Shown piece by piece: positions 28,166-35,890 of a DNA stretch of 64,000 bases. The notes under the pieces were generated by a model that saw only the letters and a program-made list of their open reading frames with translations, had not been told where the DNA came from and made no database searches. Position numbers and translations under genes: made by a program. Origin of the DNA: an uncultured Cohaesibacter sp. GTDB lineage: Bacteria > Pseudomonadota > Alphaproteobacteria > Rhizobiales > Cohaesibacteraceae. The stretch lies in assembly GCF_963676275.1 (NCBI RefSeq), contig NZ_OY781091.1:4855001-4919000 (forward strand), given 5' to 3'. The stretch's first letter is position 1. Each line of letters opens with the position of its first letter.

Positions 28166-28431
28166 AGCGAAACTCTCATATAAGGGATAAGCAACCAAGG
28201 GAAAAAGGTAGGAAGAAACAAGGCACTCTTTTCTGTTATTGCGCCTCGCTACAGCCTTGGAAACAAAGGAAAGATGACGTTTCCAAGAAAATCGCATTCA
28301 GAAACGATTTCGCGGACCATAACTGCTTCGCATTATCTGGGCAAGCCCCATCATACAAAAATATCTTGTCAATGGCAGCAAAAGCGTCAAATTGAGACGA
28401 ATTACTAGTCTCAACTTTGAATAAGCTTTCA

Positions 28432-28881
28432 TCAAAAGGGCTTAACGACAGCCAAAATAACGATCGCCAGCATCAGCAGGGTTGGTACTTCGTTGAAATA
28501 GCGGAAATAGATGTGGCTCCGTTGATTGGCGTCAGCTGCGAACAGACGCACATGACGCGCACAAATCATATGGTATCCGGTCATCGCACTTACAAGAACA
28601 AACTTGATATGAAGCCAGATTGCATCGGCGCTCCATATGCCATGGCCAAAGGCAAGCCACAATCCGAATATCCAGCTCGCGATAAGCGCCGGATTCATGA
28701 TTCCCTTGAGCAACTTGCGTTCCATCACCTTGAAGGTCTCTGATTTCTCAGACCCCACCTCGCTCATCGCATGATAGACAAAAAGCCGGGGCAGATAAAA
28801 AATCCCAGCCATCCATGTGATCACACAAATGATGTGCAGCGCCTTGGTCCACTCATAGGGCAGAAAGGTAAGAAAATCCAT
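28432..28881 (-). CDS. hemJ: Protoporphyrinogen IX oxidase HemJ
   Basis: HemJ (UPF0093) is the membrane enzyme that oxidises protoporphyrinogen IX in most alphaproteobacteria. The 149 residues form four helices. Features are the conserved His in WTKALHIICVITWMAGIFYLPRLFVYH near residues 11-37, WIFGLWLAFGHGIW near 69-82 and WLHIKFVLVSAMTGYHM near 89-105. It lies 63 bp downstream of hemE on the same strand, so two steps of haem synthesis are co-expressed beside oriC. Confidence 0.93.
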   Translation of the reverse strand: MDFLTFLPYEWTKALHIICVITWMAGIFYLPRLFVYHAMSEVGSEKSETFKVMERKLLKGIMNPALIASWIFGLWLAFGHGIWSADAIWLHIKFVLVSAMTGYHMICARHVRLFAADANQRSHIYFRYFNEVPTLLMLAIVILAVVKPF

Positions 28882-28944
28882 TTTGGTCCTCGATAAACTT
28901 GCTTGAAAGCCGCACCACTGGTCTGGTTATCGGCTCCTCAGCCC

Positions 28945-29976
28945 CTACCCCTGATAGGAACACACGCGATTGATCAGGCGATGAACCAGATCAATATCTC
29001 CCTGCGGCGAAATACCGTGACCAAGATTGAAGATGAACGGCCCCTCGCTCCAGGCAGCCATGATGCGATCAATCGCTTCATCCAGATGACGCTCGTCAGC
29101 CATCAGCAAGGTCGGATCCAGATTGCCCTGCAAGGCGGTTTTGGTCTGAAGATTGTCCCGCGCCCAGTCCAGCGGCACCGTCCAGTCGAGCCCGATTGCA
29201 TTTACACCGGTTGCCTCGACAAAATCGATGAGCCGCACGCCCGCCCCCTTCGGAAAACCGATAATTTTCGCATCGGGAATTTGCGAGCGCACGCCAGAGA
29301 CGATTCGGGCAATTGGGTCACGGGAAGCGGAAATATAGAGCGCGTCATCAAGAACGCCGGCCCAACTGTCAAAAATCTGGACCGCATCGGCCCCCGATTG
29401 CAACTGTTTGACCAGATAACGGATGGATGCCTCGACCAGTATATCAATAAGCGCATGAAAAGCTTCAGGATGTTTGCGAGCGAAAAGACGGGCCGGAGCC
29501 TGATCCGGAGTGCCCTGCCCGGCAATCATATAGGTCGCCACAGTCCATGGTGCGCCGCAGAAGCCCAGAAAAGTGGTCTCCTCCGGTAGCCCATCACGAA
29601 TCTTGCCAACTGCCTCGAAAACCGGAGAGAGTTTCTCGATCACAGATGAGGGATCGAGATCTTTAATCTCGTCCGGAGTGATGGGATCCAGCTGTGGCCC
29701 CTCGCCCTGAACAAATCTGACCGAACGCCCCAGAGCATCTGGAATGACCAGAATATCGGAAAACAGGATCGCTGCATCGAAACCAAATCGACGGATGGGT
29801 TGAAGGGTTACCTCGGTTGCCAGATCGGGATTGTAGCAAAGGGAGAGAAAACTGCCTGCTTCGGCTCTGGTAGCACGATATTCGGGAAGATATCTTCCCG
29901 CCTGCCTCATCAACCAGATTGGAGGAACCTTCTCGGTTTGCCCATTGAGCACATTCATCAAGCGTCGATTGATCAC
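28945..29976 (-). CDS. hemE: Uroporphyrinogen decarboxylase
   Basis: HemE removes four carboxyl groups from uroporphyrinogen III to give coproporphyrinogen III. The 343 residues contain the signature [17 protein letters not shown] near residues 18-34, the catalytic-loop Asp in [14 protein letters not shown] near 70-83, and [19 protein letters not shown] near 138-156. The length is typical. It is the first gene left of the origin and points away from it, as in Caulobacter and rhizobia, where hemE marks the left border of oriC. Confidence 0.97.
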   Translation of the reverse strand: MINRRLMNVLNGQTEKVPPIWLMRQAGRYLPEYRATRAEAGSFLSLCYNPDLATEVTLQPIRRFGFDAAILFSDILVIPDALGRSVRFVQGEGPQLDPITPDEIKDLDPSSVIEKLSPVFEAVGKIRDGLPEETTFLGFCGAPWTVATYMIAGQGTPDQAPARLFARKHPEAFHALIDILVEASIRYLVKQLQSGADAVQIFDSWAGVLDDALYISASRDPIARIVSGVRSQIPDAKIIGFPKGAGVRLIDFVEATGVNAIGLDWTVPLDWARDNLQTKTALQGNLDPTLLMADERHLDEAIDRIMAAWSEGPFIFNLGHGISPQGDIDLVHRLINRVCSYQG

Positions 29977-30015
29977 GATTTCTATCTCCCCGTTTGTGCC
30001 TCGAATTGAGCACGA

Positions 30016-30120
30016 TTCCCCACAAGCTTCCTAATAAAATATTTATGTTTTAAGAGTCTGTTTCTTCTTTTAGACCGTGGATTGTGGGGGTTCTTTTTGG
30101 CCCACAATTTGCCCACAATG
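30016..30120. promoter_or_regulatory. Cluster of degenerate DnaA-box-like sites
   Basis: Four copies of CCCACAA lie here: within TTCCCCACA at 30016-30024, on the minus strand at 30082-30090 (ATTGTGGGGG), at 30101-30107 and at 30112-30118. Each 9-mer differs from TTATCCACA at two or more bases. Further two-mismatch 9-mers are TTACGCACA (30411-30419), CTATGCACA on the minus strand near 30513, and AGATCCACA (30538-30546). Confidence 0.5.
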
Positions 30121-30280
30121 ACTCGTGAACAACTGTGATTCAACAGTGCTTACTTCCTAGTAACAATTCTGGAATTACGGGGACAAGTCTCAGGGCTGGC
30201 AGAAATCTGCGTGCTGCTTTGTGGTCAAATCTGGGTATGATCGGAAGACAGATATTGAGTAAATTTGAACAACTTGTGTA

Positions 30281-30295
30281 TTAACTGTTTGTTAA
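30281..30295. promoter_or_regulatory. CtrA binding box 1 in oriC
   Basis: TTAA-CTGTTTG-TTAA is a perfect match to the CtrA consensus. CtrA binding at oriC blocks initiation in swarmer-type cells of Caulobacter. Confidence 0.75.
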
Positions 30296-30348
30296 CCTAA
30301 GTAAACAGAGTGTTAACAACTCTCGCGCTGCGCAAACCAGCTTGGGGA

Positions 30349-30363
30349 TTAATAAATGGTTAA
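30349..30363. promoter_or_regulatory. CtrA binding box 2 in oriC
   Basis: TTAA-TAAATGG-TTAA is a second perfect match, 68 bp from the first. Confidence 0.75.
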
Positions 30364-30453
30364 CGAGCATGAAATCGTCAACACGGGAAAACCAGCCGAT
30401 TTATCCCCTCTTACGCACAGCCCCTGGGGAAGAATCACTCAATGCTGCTTTCA

Positions 30454-30468
30454 TTAATGGCTTATTAA
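30454..30468. promoter_or_regulatory. CtrA binding box 3 in oriC
   Basis: TTAA-TGGCTTA-TTAA is a third perfect match, 105 bp from the second. Three exact boxes within 190 bp are far above chance for a GC-rich genome. Confidence 0.75.
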
Positions 30469-30615
30469 GACAATTTCATGACGAAAAGCGCGGATTTCTG
30501 TCATTTGTCGGTCTGTGCATAGACAAGATAGAGGGAAAGATCCACAAGGCCCGTTTTGTTTGGCTCTCTGTTGCTCTAAGTAAATTCGAAATTCTTAAAC
30601 GGTTGGATTGCTCAC

Positions 30616-31212
30616 ATGATTCCTATGATTCTTGCTTCCAAAAGCCAGGCCCGGGCCGCTCTTCTGTCCAATGCCGGTCTCTCATTCCACACCGATACGG
30701 CACAGATTGACGAGCGCGCAGCCGAACAACCGCTTGTTCAGGCCGGTGCGTCTCCGGCCGATATCGCCAGCCTGCTCGCTCAGGTGAAGGCCAGTGATGT
30801 GTCTGATCGCAATCCCGGTGCGCTGGTCATTGGTGCCGACCAGACCCTTGGCTTTGGCGAAAGACGCTTCAACAAGCCCCAAAATGATGAAGCCGCGCGC
30901 CGCCAATTGCTCGATCTGGCAGGCCATAGCCATCAGCTTCATTCGGCAGTTGCCTGCGTCAAGGATGGAGAAATCCTCTGGAGCCATGTTTCCACCGCCA
31001 CCCTGACAATGCGGCCTCTGAGCGCAGCGGAGATCGGCCGCTATATGGCCCGTGTTGGCGATCAGGTGCGCACCAGCGTTGGTTGCTATCAGCTGGAGGG
31101 ATTGGGAGTGCAGCTATTTGAAAAGATAGATGGCGACTATTTCACCATTCTGGGGCTGCCTTTATTGCCATTGCTTGGCTATTTGCGTCAGGAACAGGGA
31201 CTGGAGTTCTGA
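30616..31212 (+). CDS. maf: Maf-family nucleotide pyrophosphatase
   Basis: Maf/YceF proteins hydrolyse non-canonical or modified nucleoside triphosphates. The 198 residues show the signature ILASKSQARAALLSNAGL near 5-22 (SxSxxR pattern), LVIGADQTLGFGERRFNKP near 72-90, and the late segment VGCYQLEGLGVQLFEKIDGDYFTILGLPLLPL near 155-187 (broken here by wording, read as VGCYQLEGLG then GDYFTILGLP). The start may be the first or fourth codon. It is the first gene right of oriC and leads the maf-aroE-coaE-dnaQ operon. Confidence 0.92.
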   Translation: MIPMILASKSQARAALLSNAGLSFHTDTAQIDERAAEQPLVQAGASPADIASLLAQVKASDVSDRNPGALVIGADQTLGFGERRFNKPQNDEAARRQLLDLAGHSHQLHSAVACVKDGEILWSHVSTATLTMRPLSAAEIGRYMARVGDQVRTSVGCYQLEGLGVQLFEKIDGDYFTILGLPLLPLLGYLRQEQGLEF

Positions 31213-31214
31213 TC

Positions 31215-32075
31215 ATGTCAGAAAGATCATCTTTCCTTTCAAAGGCTTTCGTTATCGGCTGGCCAATCGGGCAATCCAAGTCACCGATCATCCACAGCCA
31301 TTGGCTGAGGCATCACGGCCTTGAAGGGTCTTACGAGAAAATTGCCGTTGCGCCAGAAAAGCTCGGCGCTTTCATCGCCCAGATGAAGCAAGAGGGATAT
31401 GCCGGTGGCAATGTCACCATCCCCCATAAACAGGCCGTTCTGGAGCATGTCGATATCATCCATCCGGCGGCTGAGAGGCTGCAGGCGGCAAATACCCTTT
31501 GGTTTGAAGATGGCAAATTGCATGCCGACAACACCGACGGTTACGGCTTTCTGGCCAATCTGGACCAGTGTCAGCCGGGATGGGATGCCAAAAGCGGTGC
31601 AAATGCGATGATTCTGGGCGCCGGTGGCGCGGCAAGGCCTGTCATCAATGGCCTGATCGAGCGCGGCTTTGACAAAGTCACCATCGCCAACCGAACCAAA
31701 GAGAAGGCCGAAGCCCTCGCGCGCCTCTTTGATGGGCTGGGGCTGGGCAGGCATGTTGCCGTTATCGACTGGCAGCAGCGATCCGGCGAACTCGCAGATA
31801 TCGATTGTCTGGTCAATTGCTCAAGCCTTGGCATGATCGGTCAACCGCCTCTTGAAATAGCGCTGGATGCATTGCCGCCAGCCGCACTGGTCACCGATAT
31901 CGTCTATAATCCGCTGGAAACGGACATTCTGCGACTGGCACGGCAAAAGGCTAATCCGACAGTTGACGGTTTGGGCATGCTGCTTCATCAGGCGGTACCC
32001 GGTTTCGAACACTGGTTCGGTAAGCGGCCCGAAGTTACCGAGGCGCTGCGCAACGAGGTTCTGCAGCATTTATAG
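31215..32075 (+). CDS. aroE: Shikimate 5-dehydrogenase
   Basis: AroE reduces 3-dehydroshikimate to shikimate with NADPH in aromatic amino acid synthesis. The 286 residues have the substrate site GWPIGQSKSPIIHSHW near 15-30, GGNVTIPHKQAV near 63-74 with the catalytic Lys, TDGYGFL near 104-110, and the nucleotide loop ILGAGGAARPVINGL near 132-146. Spacing of 2 bp after maf and 8 bp before coaE shows tight operon structure. Confidence 0.95.
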   Translation: MSERSSFLSKAFVIGWPIGQSKSPIIHSHWLRHHGLEGSYEKIAVAPEKLGAFIAQMKQEGYAGGNVTIPHKQAVLEHVDIIHPAAERLQAANTLWFEDGKLHADNTDGYGFLANLDQCQPGWDAKSGANAMILGAGGAARPVINGLIERGFDKVTIANRTKEKAEALARLFDGLGLGRHVAVIDWQQRSGELADIDCLVNCSSLGMIGQPPLEIALDALPPAALVTDIVYNPLETDILRLARQKANPTVDGLGMLLHQAVPGFEHWFGKRPEVTEALRNEVLQHL

Positions 32076-32083
32076 GGGGAAGC

Positions 32084-32686
32084 ATGATCAGGATCGGATT
32101 GACCGGCTCAATCGGAATGGGCAAGACAACGACAGGCAAGATGTTTGTTGATCGCGGCTGCCCTCTGCATGATGCTGATGCCGTCGTGCATGACCTCTAT
32201 AGAGACAAGGCCGTTCCTCTGATCGAGGCCGAATTTCCTGGCACGACCGGCCCCTTGGGAGTGGATCGTGCCATGCTTTCCGACAGGGTGATTGGCGATC
32301 CCGACGCCCTCAAACGCCTTGAAGCCATCATTCACCCGCTGGTGCGGCAACAGGAGAAGGCTTTTTTCGACAAGGCCCGTGCAGATGGCGCAGAATGCGC
32401 CATTGTGGATATTCCCCTGCTGTTTGAAACCAATGCACAGCAGCGTGTGGATATCGTGGTGGTGGTTTCTGCCGCCGAAGATATCCAGCGCCAGCGCGTA
32501 TTGCAGCGCCCCGGCATGACGGAGGAAAAATTCCTCGCCATCAAGGCCAAGCAGATGCCGGATGCGGAGAAGCGCAGCCGCGCAGACTATGTCATTGATA
32601 CGGGCAAGGGTCTTGAAGCGGCCGAGCAGCAGGTCGAAGCCGTTCTGGCCGACATCAAAAGGCGCTTTGCACAACCCGCCGAATAG
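32084..32686 (+). CDS. coaE: Dephospho-CoA kinase
   Basis: CoaE does the last step of coenzyme A synthesis. The 200-residue P-loop kinase has IGLTGSIGMGKTTTGKMF near residues 3-20, the substrate Asp pair in PLHDADAVVHDLY near 27-39, and DIPLLFET near 108-115. It lies between aroE and dnaQ. Together with coaA in the histidine cluster, the window encodes both the first and the last CoA-pathway kinases. Confidence 0.95.
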   Translation: MIRIGLTGSIGMGKTTTGKMFVDRGCPLHDADAVVHDLYRDKAVPLIEAEFPGTTGPLGVDRAMLSDRVIGDPDALKRLEAIIHPLVRQQEKAFFDKARADGAECAIVDIPLLFETNAQQRVDIVVVVSAAEDIQRQRVLQRPGMTEEKFLAIKAKQMPDAEKRSRADYVIDTGKGLEAAEQQVEAVLADIKRRFAQPAE

Positions 32687-32729
32687 ACCATAGTCAGCAA
32701 GGTGATTTGCTTAGCGAGAAGAGATTGAA

Positions 32730-33470
32730 ATGGCGTTGCGCGAAATAGTATTCGATACCGAAACGACAGGGCTGGATGTCATGACCGGCGACAGGATCGT
32801 TGAAATCGGCTGTGTTGAGCTGATCAACCATCTGCCGACGGAGAATAATTTTCACGTCTATATCAATCCCGAGCGGGACATGCCCGAAGAGGCTTTCCGT
32901 GTCCATGGTCTTTCCGAGGAATTTCTCTCCGACAAGCCAAAATTTGCCGAAATCGCCAAGGATTTTCACGACTTTATCAAAGATACGGTGCTGATCGCCC
33001 ATAATGCCAGCTTCGACGTGAAATTTCTCAACTGGGAGCTGGACAAGGCCGGCTTCCCGAAAATCGACAATGATCTGGTCATCGATACGCTGGCCATGGC
33101 GCGCCAGCGCTTTCCCGCCGGTCCGAACAATCTGGACGTTCTATGCTCTCGTTTCGGCATCGACAATTCAAAGCGTACCCTGCATGGCGCGCTGCTTGAT
33201 AGTGAGATTCTGGCCGATGTCTATCTGGAACTGATCGGTGGACGCCAGACCAGCTTCATGCTTTCCAGTGATCAGCAGAGTGACAGTGGCGGCATGGAAG
33301 GCAGCACGGGCGAGCGCAAACCGGCCAGACAGCGCCCGGTTGCCCTGTCTTCCCGCTTGACCGAGGCAGAAATAGAAGCCCATCGCACCTTTCTGGGCGA
33401 GATCAAGGGCGAGAGCATCTGGTCAGGCTATATGCCTCAGCCCGCCGAGCCCCAGCCGAGCGAGAATTGA
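32730..33470 (+). CDS. dnaQ: DNA polymerase III epsilon subunit (3'-5' proofreading exonuclease)
   Basis: DnaQ gives the replicative polymerase its proofreading. The 246 residues have the DEDDh exonuclease motifs: ExoI VFDTETTGLD near 6-15, ExoII VLIAHNASFDVKFLNWEL near 88-105, and ExoIII with HGALLDSEILADVYLEL near 152-168. A C-terminal tail should bind the alpha subunit. It ends the maf-aroE-coaE-dnaQ run and is followed by a parS-type site and a strong bidirectional terminator. Confidence 0.96.
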   Translation: MALREIVFDTETTGLDVMTGDRIVEIGCVELINHLPTENNFHVYINPERDMPEEAFRVHGLSEEFLSDKPKFAEIAKDFHDFIKDTVLIAHNASFDVKFLNWELDKAGFPKIDNDLVIDTLAMARQRFPAGPNNLDVLCSRFGIDNSKRTLHGALLDSEILADVYLELIGGRQTSFMLSSDQQSDSGGMEGSTGERKPARQRPVALSSRLTEAEIEAHRTFLGEIKGESIWSGYMPQPAEPQPSEN

Positions 33471-33486
33471 AGCCATTGATCAAAAT

Positions 33487-33502
33487 GGATTCACGTGAAA
33501 CG
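33487..33502 (+). promoter_or_regulatory. parS-type site after dnaQ
   Basis: GGATTCACGTGAAACG matches parS at 13 of 16 positions and has the GATTC variant. It is the only site found to the right of oriC in this window, 3 kb from it, in the dnaQ-secB gap. Confidence 0.75.
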
Positions 33503-33531
33503 AATTTCGCCTTTTCGAAAAATGATCATAA

Positions 33532-33564
33532 AAAAAGCCGACCGGACAAACCGGTCGGCTTTTT
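33532..33564. terminator. Bidirectional terminator between dnaQ and secB
   Basis: AAAAAGCCGACCGG and CCGGTCGGCTTTTT form a perfect 14-bp stem with a 5-base loop, with A and T runs built into the arms. Confidence 0.95.
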
Positions 33565-33585
33565 GATTTCTCGCAAGGGTAAGCC

Positions 33586-34083
33586 TTACTGGGTAGGCTG
33601 TTCCTTCTGCTGCTGGGCAGCCATTTCCATCATGCGCTGACGATAGAGCTGGGCAAAATCGATCGGATCCACATTCAGCGGAGGGAAACCGCCGCGCATG
33701 GTCGCATCGGAAATGATCTGACGGGCAAACGGGAACAACATGCGTGGGCATTCGATCATGACGAACGGATGCAGCTGTTCCTGCGGCACGTTGGAGATGG
33801 AAAAGATACCGGCATAAAGCAGCTCGACGTTGAACATGGTCGTTCCGTCGCTGGTTGCGGTCGCATTCAGGGTCAATTCGGCTTCGAATTCGGTTTCAGA
33901 AAGTGGCGTGGCATTCACGTTGATCTGAACATTGATCTCCGGAGCTTTCTCGCGAGGACGCAGAGAATCTGGAGCGTTTGGATTTTCGAAGGACAGATCC
34001 TTGATATATTGGGCTAGAATTCTCAGGCCTGGCAGTTTGAGTTCACCGCCTTCAGCTGCGCCATTTTCTTGTGCGTCGCTCAT
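33586..34083 (-). CDS. secB: Protein-export chaperone SecB
   Basis: SecB keeps precursor proteins unfolded and hands them to SecA. The 165 residues have the fold's conserved stretches: [19 protein letters not shown] near 23-41, [21 protein letters not shown] near 49-69 (read as two shorter pieces), GIFSISNVP near 91-99 and [21 protein letters not shown] near 115-135. The C-terminus ends in a Gln-rich tail (MAAQQQKEQ). Its position beside dnaQ and near fxsA and tim44 is conserved in rhizobia. Confidence 0.95.
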   Translation of the reverse strand: MSDAQENGAAEGGELKLPGLRILAQYIKDLSFENPNAPDSLRPREKAPEINVQINVNATPLSETEFEAELTLNATATSDGTTMFNVELLYAGIFSISNVPQEQLHPFVMIECPRMLFPFARQIISDATMRGGFPPLNVDPIDFAQLYRQRMMEMAAQQQKEQPTQ

Positions 34084-34371
34084 AAAACTGTTTCCTAATT
34101 CTTTGGTTGAACAAATCGGGATCGCAAATCGATCACCCTGAAAGCTGGTGCCCGAAATTACATCGAGATCAGGACATCAGGCCTGATCGCCTCCCTTGGC
34201 TCACCTGGGCACTCCAGCGGGGATCTATTCCACAATCCTCTTGTCTAAGATGGCTGTAGCATGATGAAAGGACCGAAACAAGGACAAGGCCCCGAACCCG
34301 GCCCCATTCACAGCCTTTGCCCCGGATTTCTGCCGCAATAGCATGACAGGCTTAAGGGGCGCTCGTCTGTA

Positions 34372-34953
34372 TCAGGATTTTTTGTTCCATGGTGAATGGG
34401 ATGCGGAATTGCTTTCCAGAGCATTCTGATCCTTCACTTCTCCAAATTCGCTTTCATCCAGATCGATGATATCGTCATTGTCAGGCCGTGGTGAGCTGCC
34501 TTTACCGGACGAATCATGGCTCTTATATTCATAGCTCTGATAAAAGCCCGATCCGGAGCTGAAAGACTGGCCTTGCATGGTGGAAAGGGTCACGCGGCTT
34601 TTGAAATAGTGGAAAATGCTGTCCCGGATGGCTGGCACCAGAAGCAGAAAACCGAATGTGTCGGTAACGAAGCCCGGTGTCAGAAGCAGCAGTCCGGCGG
34701 CCAGCAACATCACGCCATGGGCCATTTCCTTGCCCGGAATCTTGCCCTGATGCATTTGCTGCTGGGCTTGTCCGACAAGAGCAAAGCCCTGTTGTCTCAA
34801 AAGGATGGTGCCGATTACAGCCGTCAACAACACGCCGAGCAATGTATTGAGAACGCCGATCTGTCCACCAACGATAATGAACACGCCAATCTCAAGAATT
34901 GGCACTGCCAGCAGCAGAAAGGGAATGAATGGGAAAAGTGATTTCTGCGTCAC
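34372..34953 (-). CDS. fxsA: FxsA-family membrane protein
   Basis: The 193-residue protein has the FxsA domain: an N-terminal membrane segment (LFPFIPFLLLAVPILEIGVFI near 5-25), a second (LNTLLGVLLTAVIGTILLRQQG near 35-56), and MLLAAGLLLLTPGFVTDTFGFLLLVP near 82-107 (each shortened here for reading). A charged soluble tail of ~80 residues follows. FxsA in E. coli lessens F-plasmid exclusion of phage T7; the normal cell role is unknown. It is divergent from the Tim44-domain gene 145 bp away. Confidence 0.88.
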   Translation of the reverse strand: MTQKSLFPFIPFLLLAVPILEIGVFIIVGGQIGVLNTLLGVLLTAVIGTILLRQQGFALVGQAQQQMHQGKIPGKEMAHGVMLLAAGLLLLTPGFVTDTFGFLLLVPAIRDSIFHYFKSRVTLSTMQGQSFSSGSGFYQSYEYKSHDSSGKGSSPRPDNDDIIDLDESEFGEVKDQNALESNSASHSPWNKKS

Positions 34954-35098
34954 TTAAGCGTTCTCCTCAAAAGTCTGTGTTTTTTATGCTCCTTTCGTTA
35001 TCCATTATGGATTTGCAAGGAGCCCTCCCCTAAATATAGAAAGAAATGTGAAAGTTTCAGTGCTTTTTTGCAAAAATCAACTTGGTCAAGGCGAGCAT

Positions 35099-35830
35099 AT
35101 GTCCCAATTCCTCGGTTTCGATTTCACATCGGTTATTTTCCTCATTATCGCTGTCGTCCTGTTTTGGCGATTGAGGGATGTCTTGGGTACGAGAACAGGC
35201 AATGAAGCTGATCCTTTTGATCCCTTTTCAGATCATGAGTCTTCCGACGAGAAAAAGGCACCCCGTGCCGATGATGTCGGTGATAATGTCATCGCTCTGC
35301 CAGAGCGCATGGAAAATGAAAATGAATCAGCAGAAGAAAAGAGCAAGCGGATCGAGAAGATTGCGCCTGAAGGGTCGTCCCTCAATGCTGCCCTTTCCCA
35401 GTTGATGGTGATGGATCGCAATTTTGACCCCGATTCCTTCCTCTCCGGTGCGCGCATTGCCTATGAGATGATCGTGACCGCCTATGCGCAAGGCGATCGC
35501 AAGAGCCTGAAGAAGCTGCTGGCGGCGGATGTCTTTGCCGGTTTCACCGCGGCGCTTGATGAGCGCGAAGCCAACAAGCTGCGGGTCGATTTCACCTTCA
35601 TCGGTATCAACAAGTCTTCCATCGTGGAAGCCGAGATTGCTGGCAATGAAGCACAGATAACGGTGCGCTTCGTTTCATCGATCACCTCATGCACCAAGGA
35701 TGAGGTCGGCCATGTCATCGAAGGGGATCCCAATGCGGTGGAAGATGTCACCGATATCTGGACCTTCAGCCGCGATGTGACCAGCCGCAATCCGAACTGG
35801 AAACTGATCGGAACCGAATCGGCCCAATAA
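35099..35830 (+). CDS. Tim44-domain membrane-anchored protein
   Basis: The 243-residue protein starts with one transmembrane helix (TSVIFLIIAVVLFWRLRDVLG), then has an acidic low-complexity linker and a C-terminal Tim44-like domain (DPDSFLSGARIAYEMIVTAYAQGDR onward, about residues 118-240). The alphaproteobacterial Tim44 homologues (TimA) are related to the mitochondrial import motor subunit; their bacterial role is unclear. ATG 35099 follows AAGGCGAG; the frame also opens at 35048. mltA and smr follow closely, a conserved order. Confidence 0.87.
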   Translation: MSQFLGFDFTSVIFLIIAVVLFWRLRDVLGTRTGNEADPFDPFSDHESSDEKKAPRADDVGDNVIALPERMENENESAEEKSKRIEKIAPEGSSLNAALSQLMVMDRNFDPDSFLSGARIAYEMIVTAYAQGDRKSLKKLLAADVFAGFTAALDEREANKLRVDFTFIGINKSSIVEAEIAGNEAQITVRFVSSITSCTKDEVGHVIEGDPNAVEDVTDIWTFSRDVTSRNPNWKLIGTESAQ

Positions 35831-35890
35831 GCTGCGATAGCACTATAAGGCCTGTTGCAGGCTGTTTCGGAACCAATGGAGCAATAGCGG

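Larger units (their letters stand above)
29977..30615. other. oriC: Chromosomal replication origin (oriC)
   Basis: No gene is supported in these 639 bp, although short frames exist. Three perfect TTAA-N7-TTAA boxes lie at 30281-30295, 30349-30363 and 30454-30468. An AT-rich patch is at 30031-30056. CCCACAA words and other DnaA-box-like 9-mers are scattered through it. Flanking genes diverge (hemE leftward, maf rightward), and ParB sites surround the locus. The hemE-oriC order is established in Caulobacter and rhizobia. The call rests on this combination; no replication assay is implied. Confidence 0.88.

Noticed and set aside
30342-30710. 122-codon frame across oriC into maf
   Set aside because: It covers two CtrA boxes and the maf start in a different frame; no similarity or ribosome binding site was seen.
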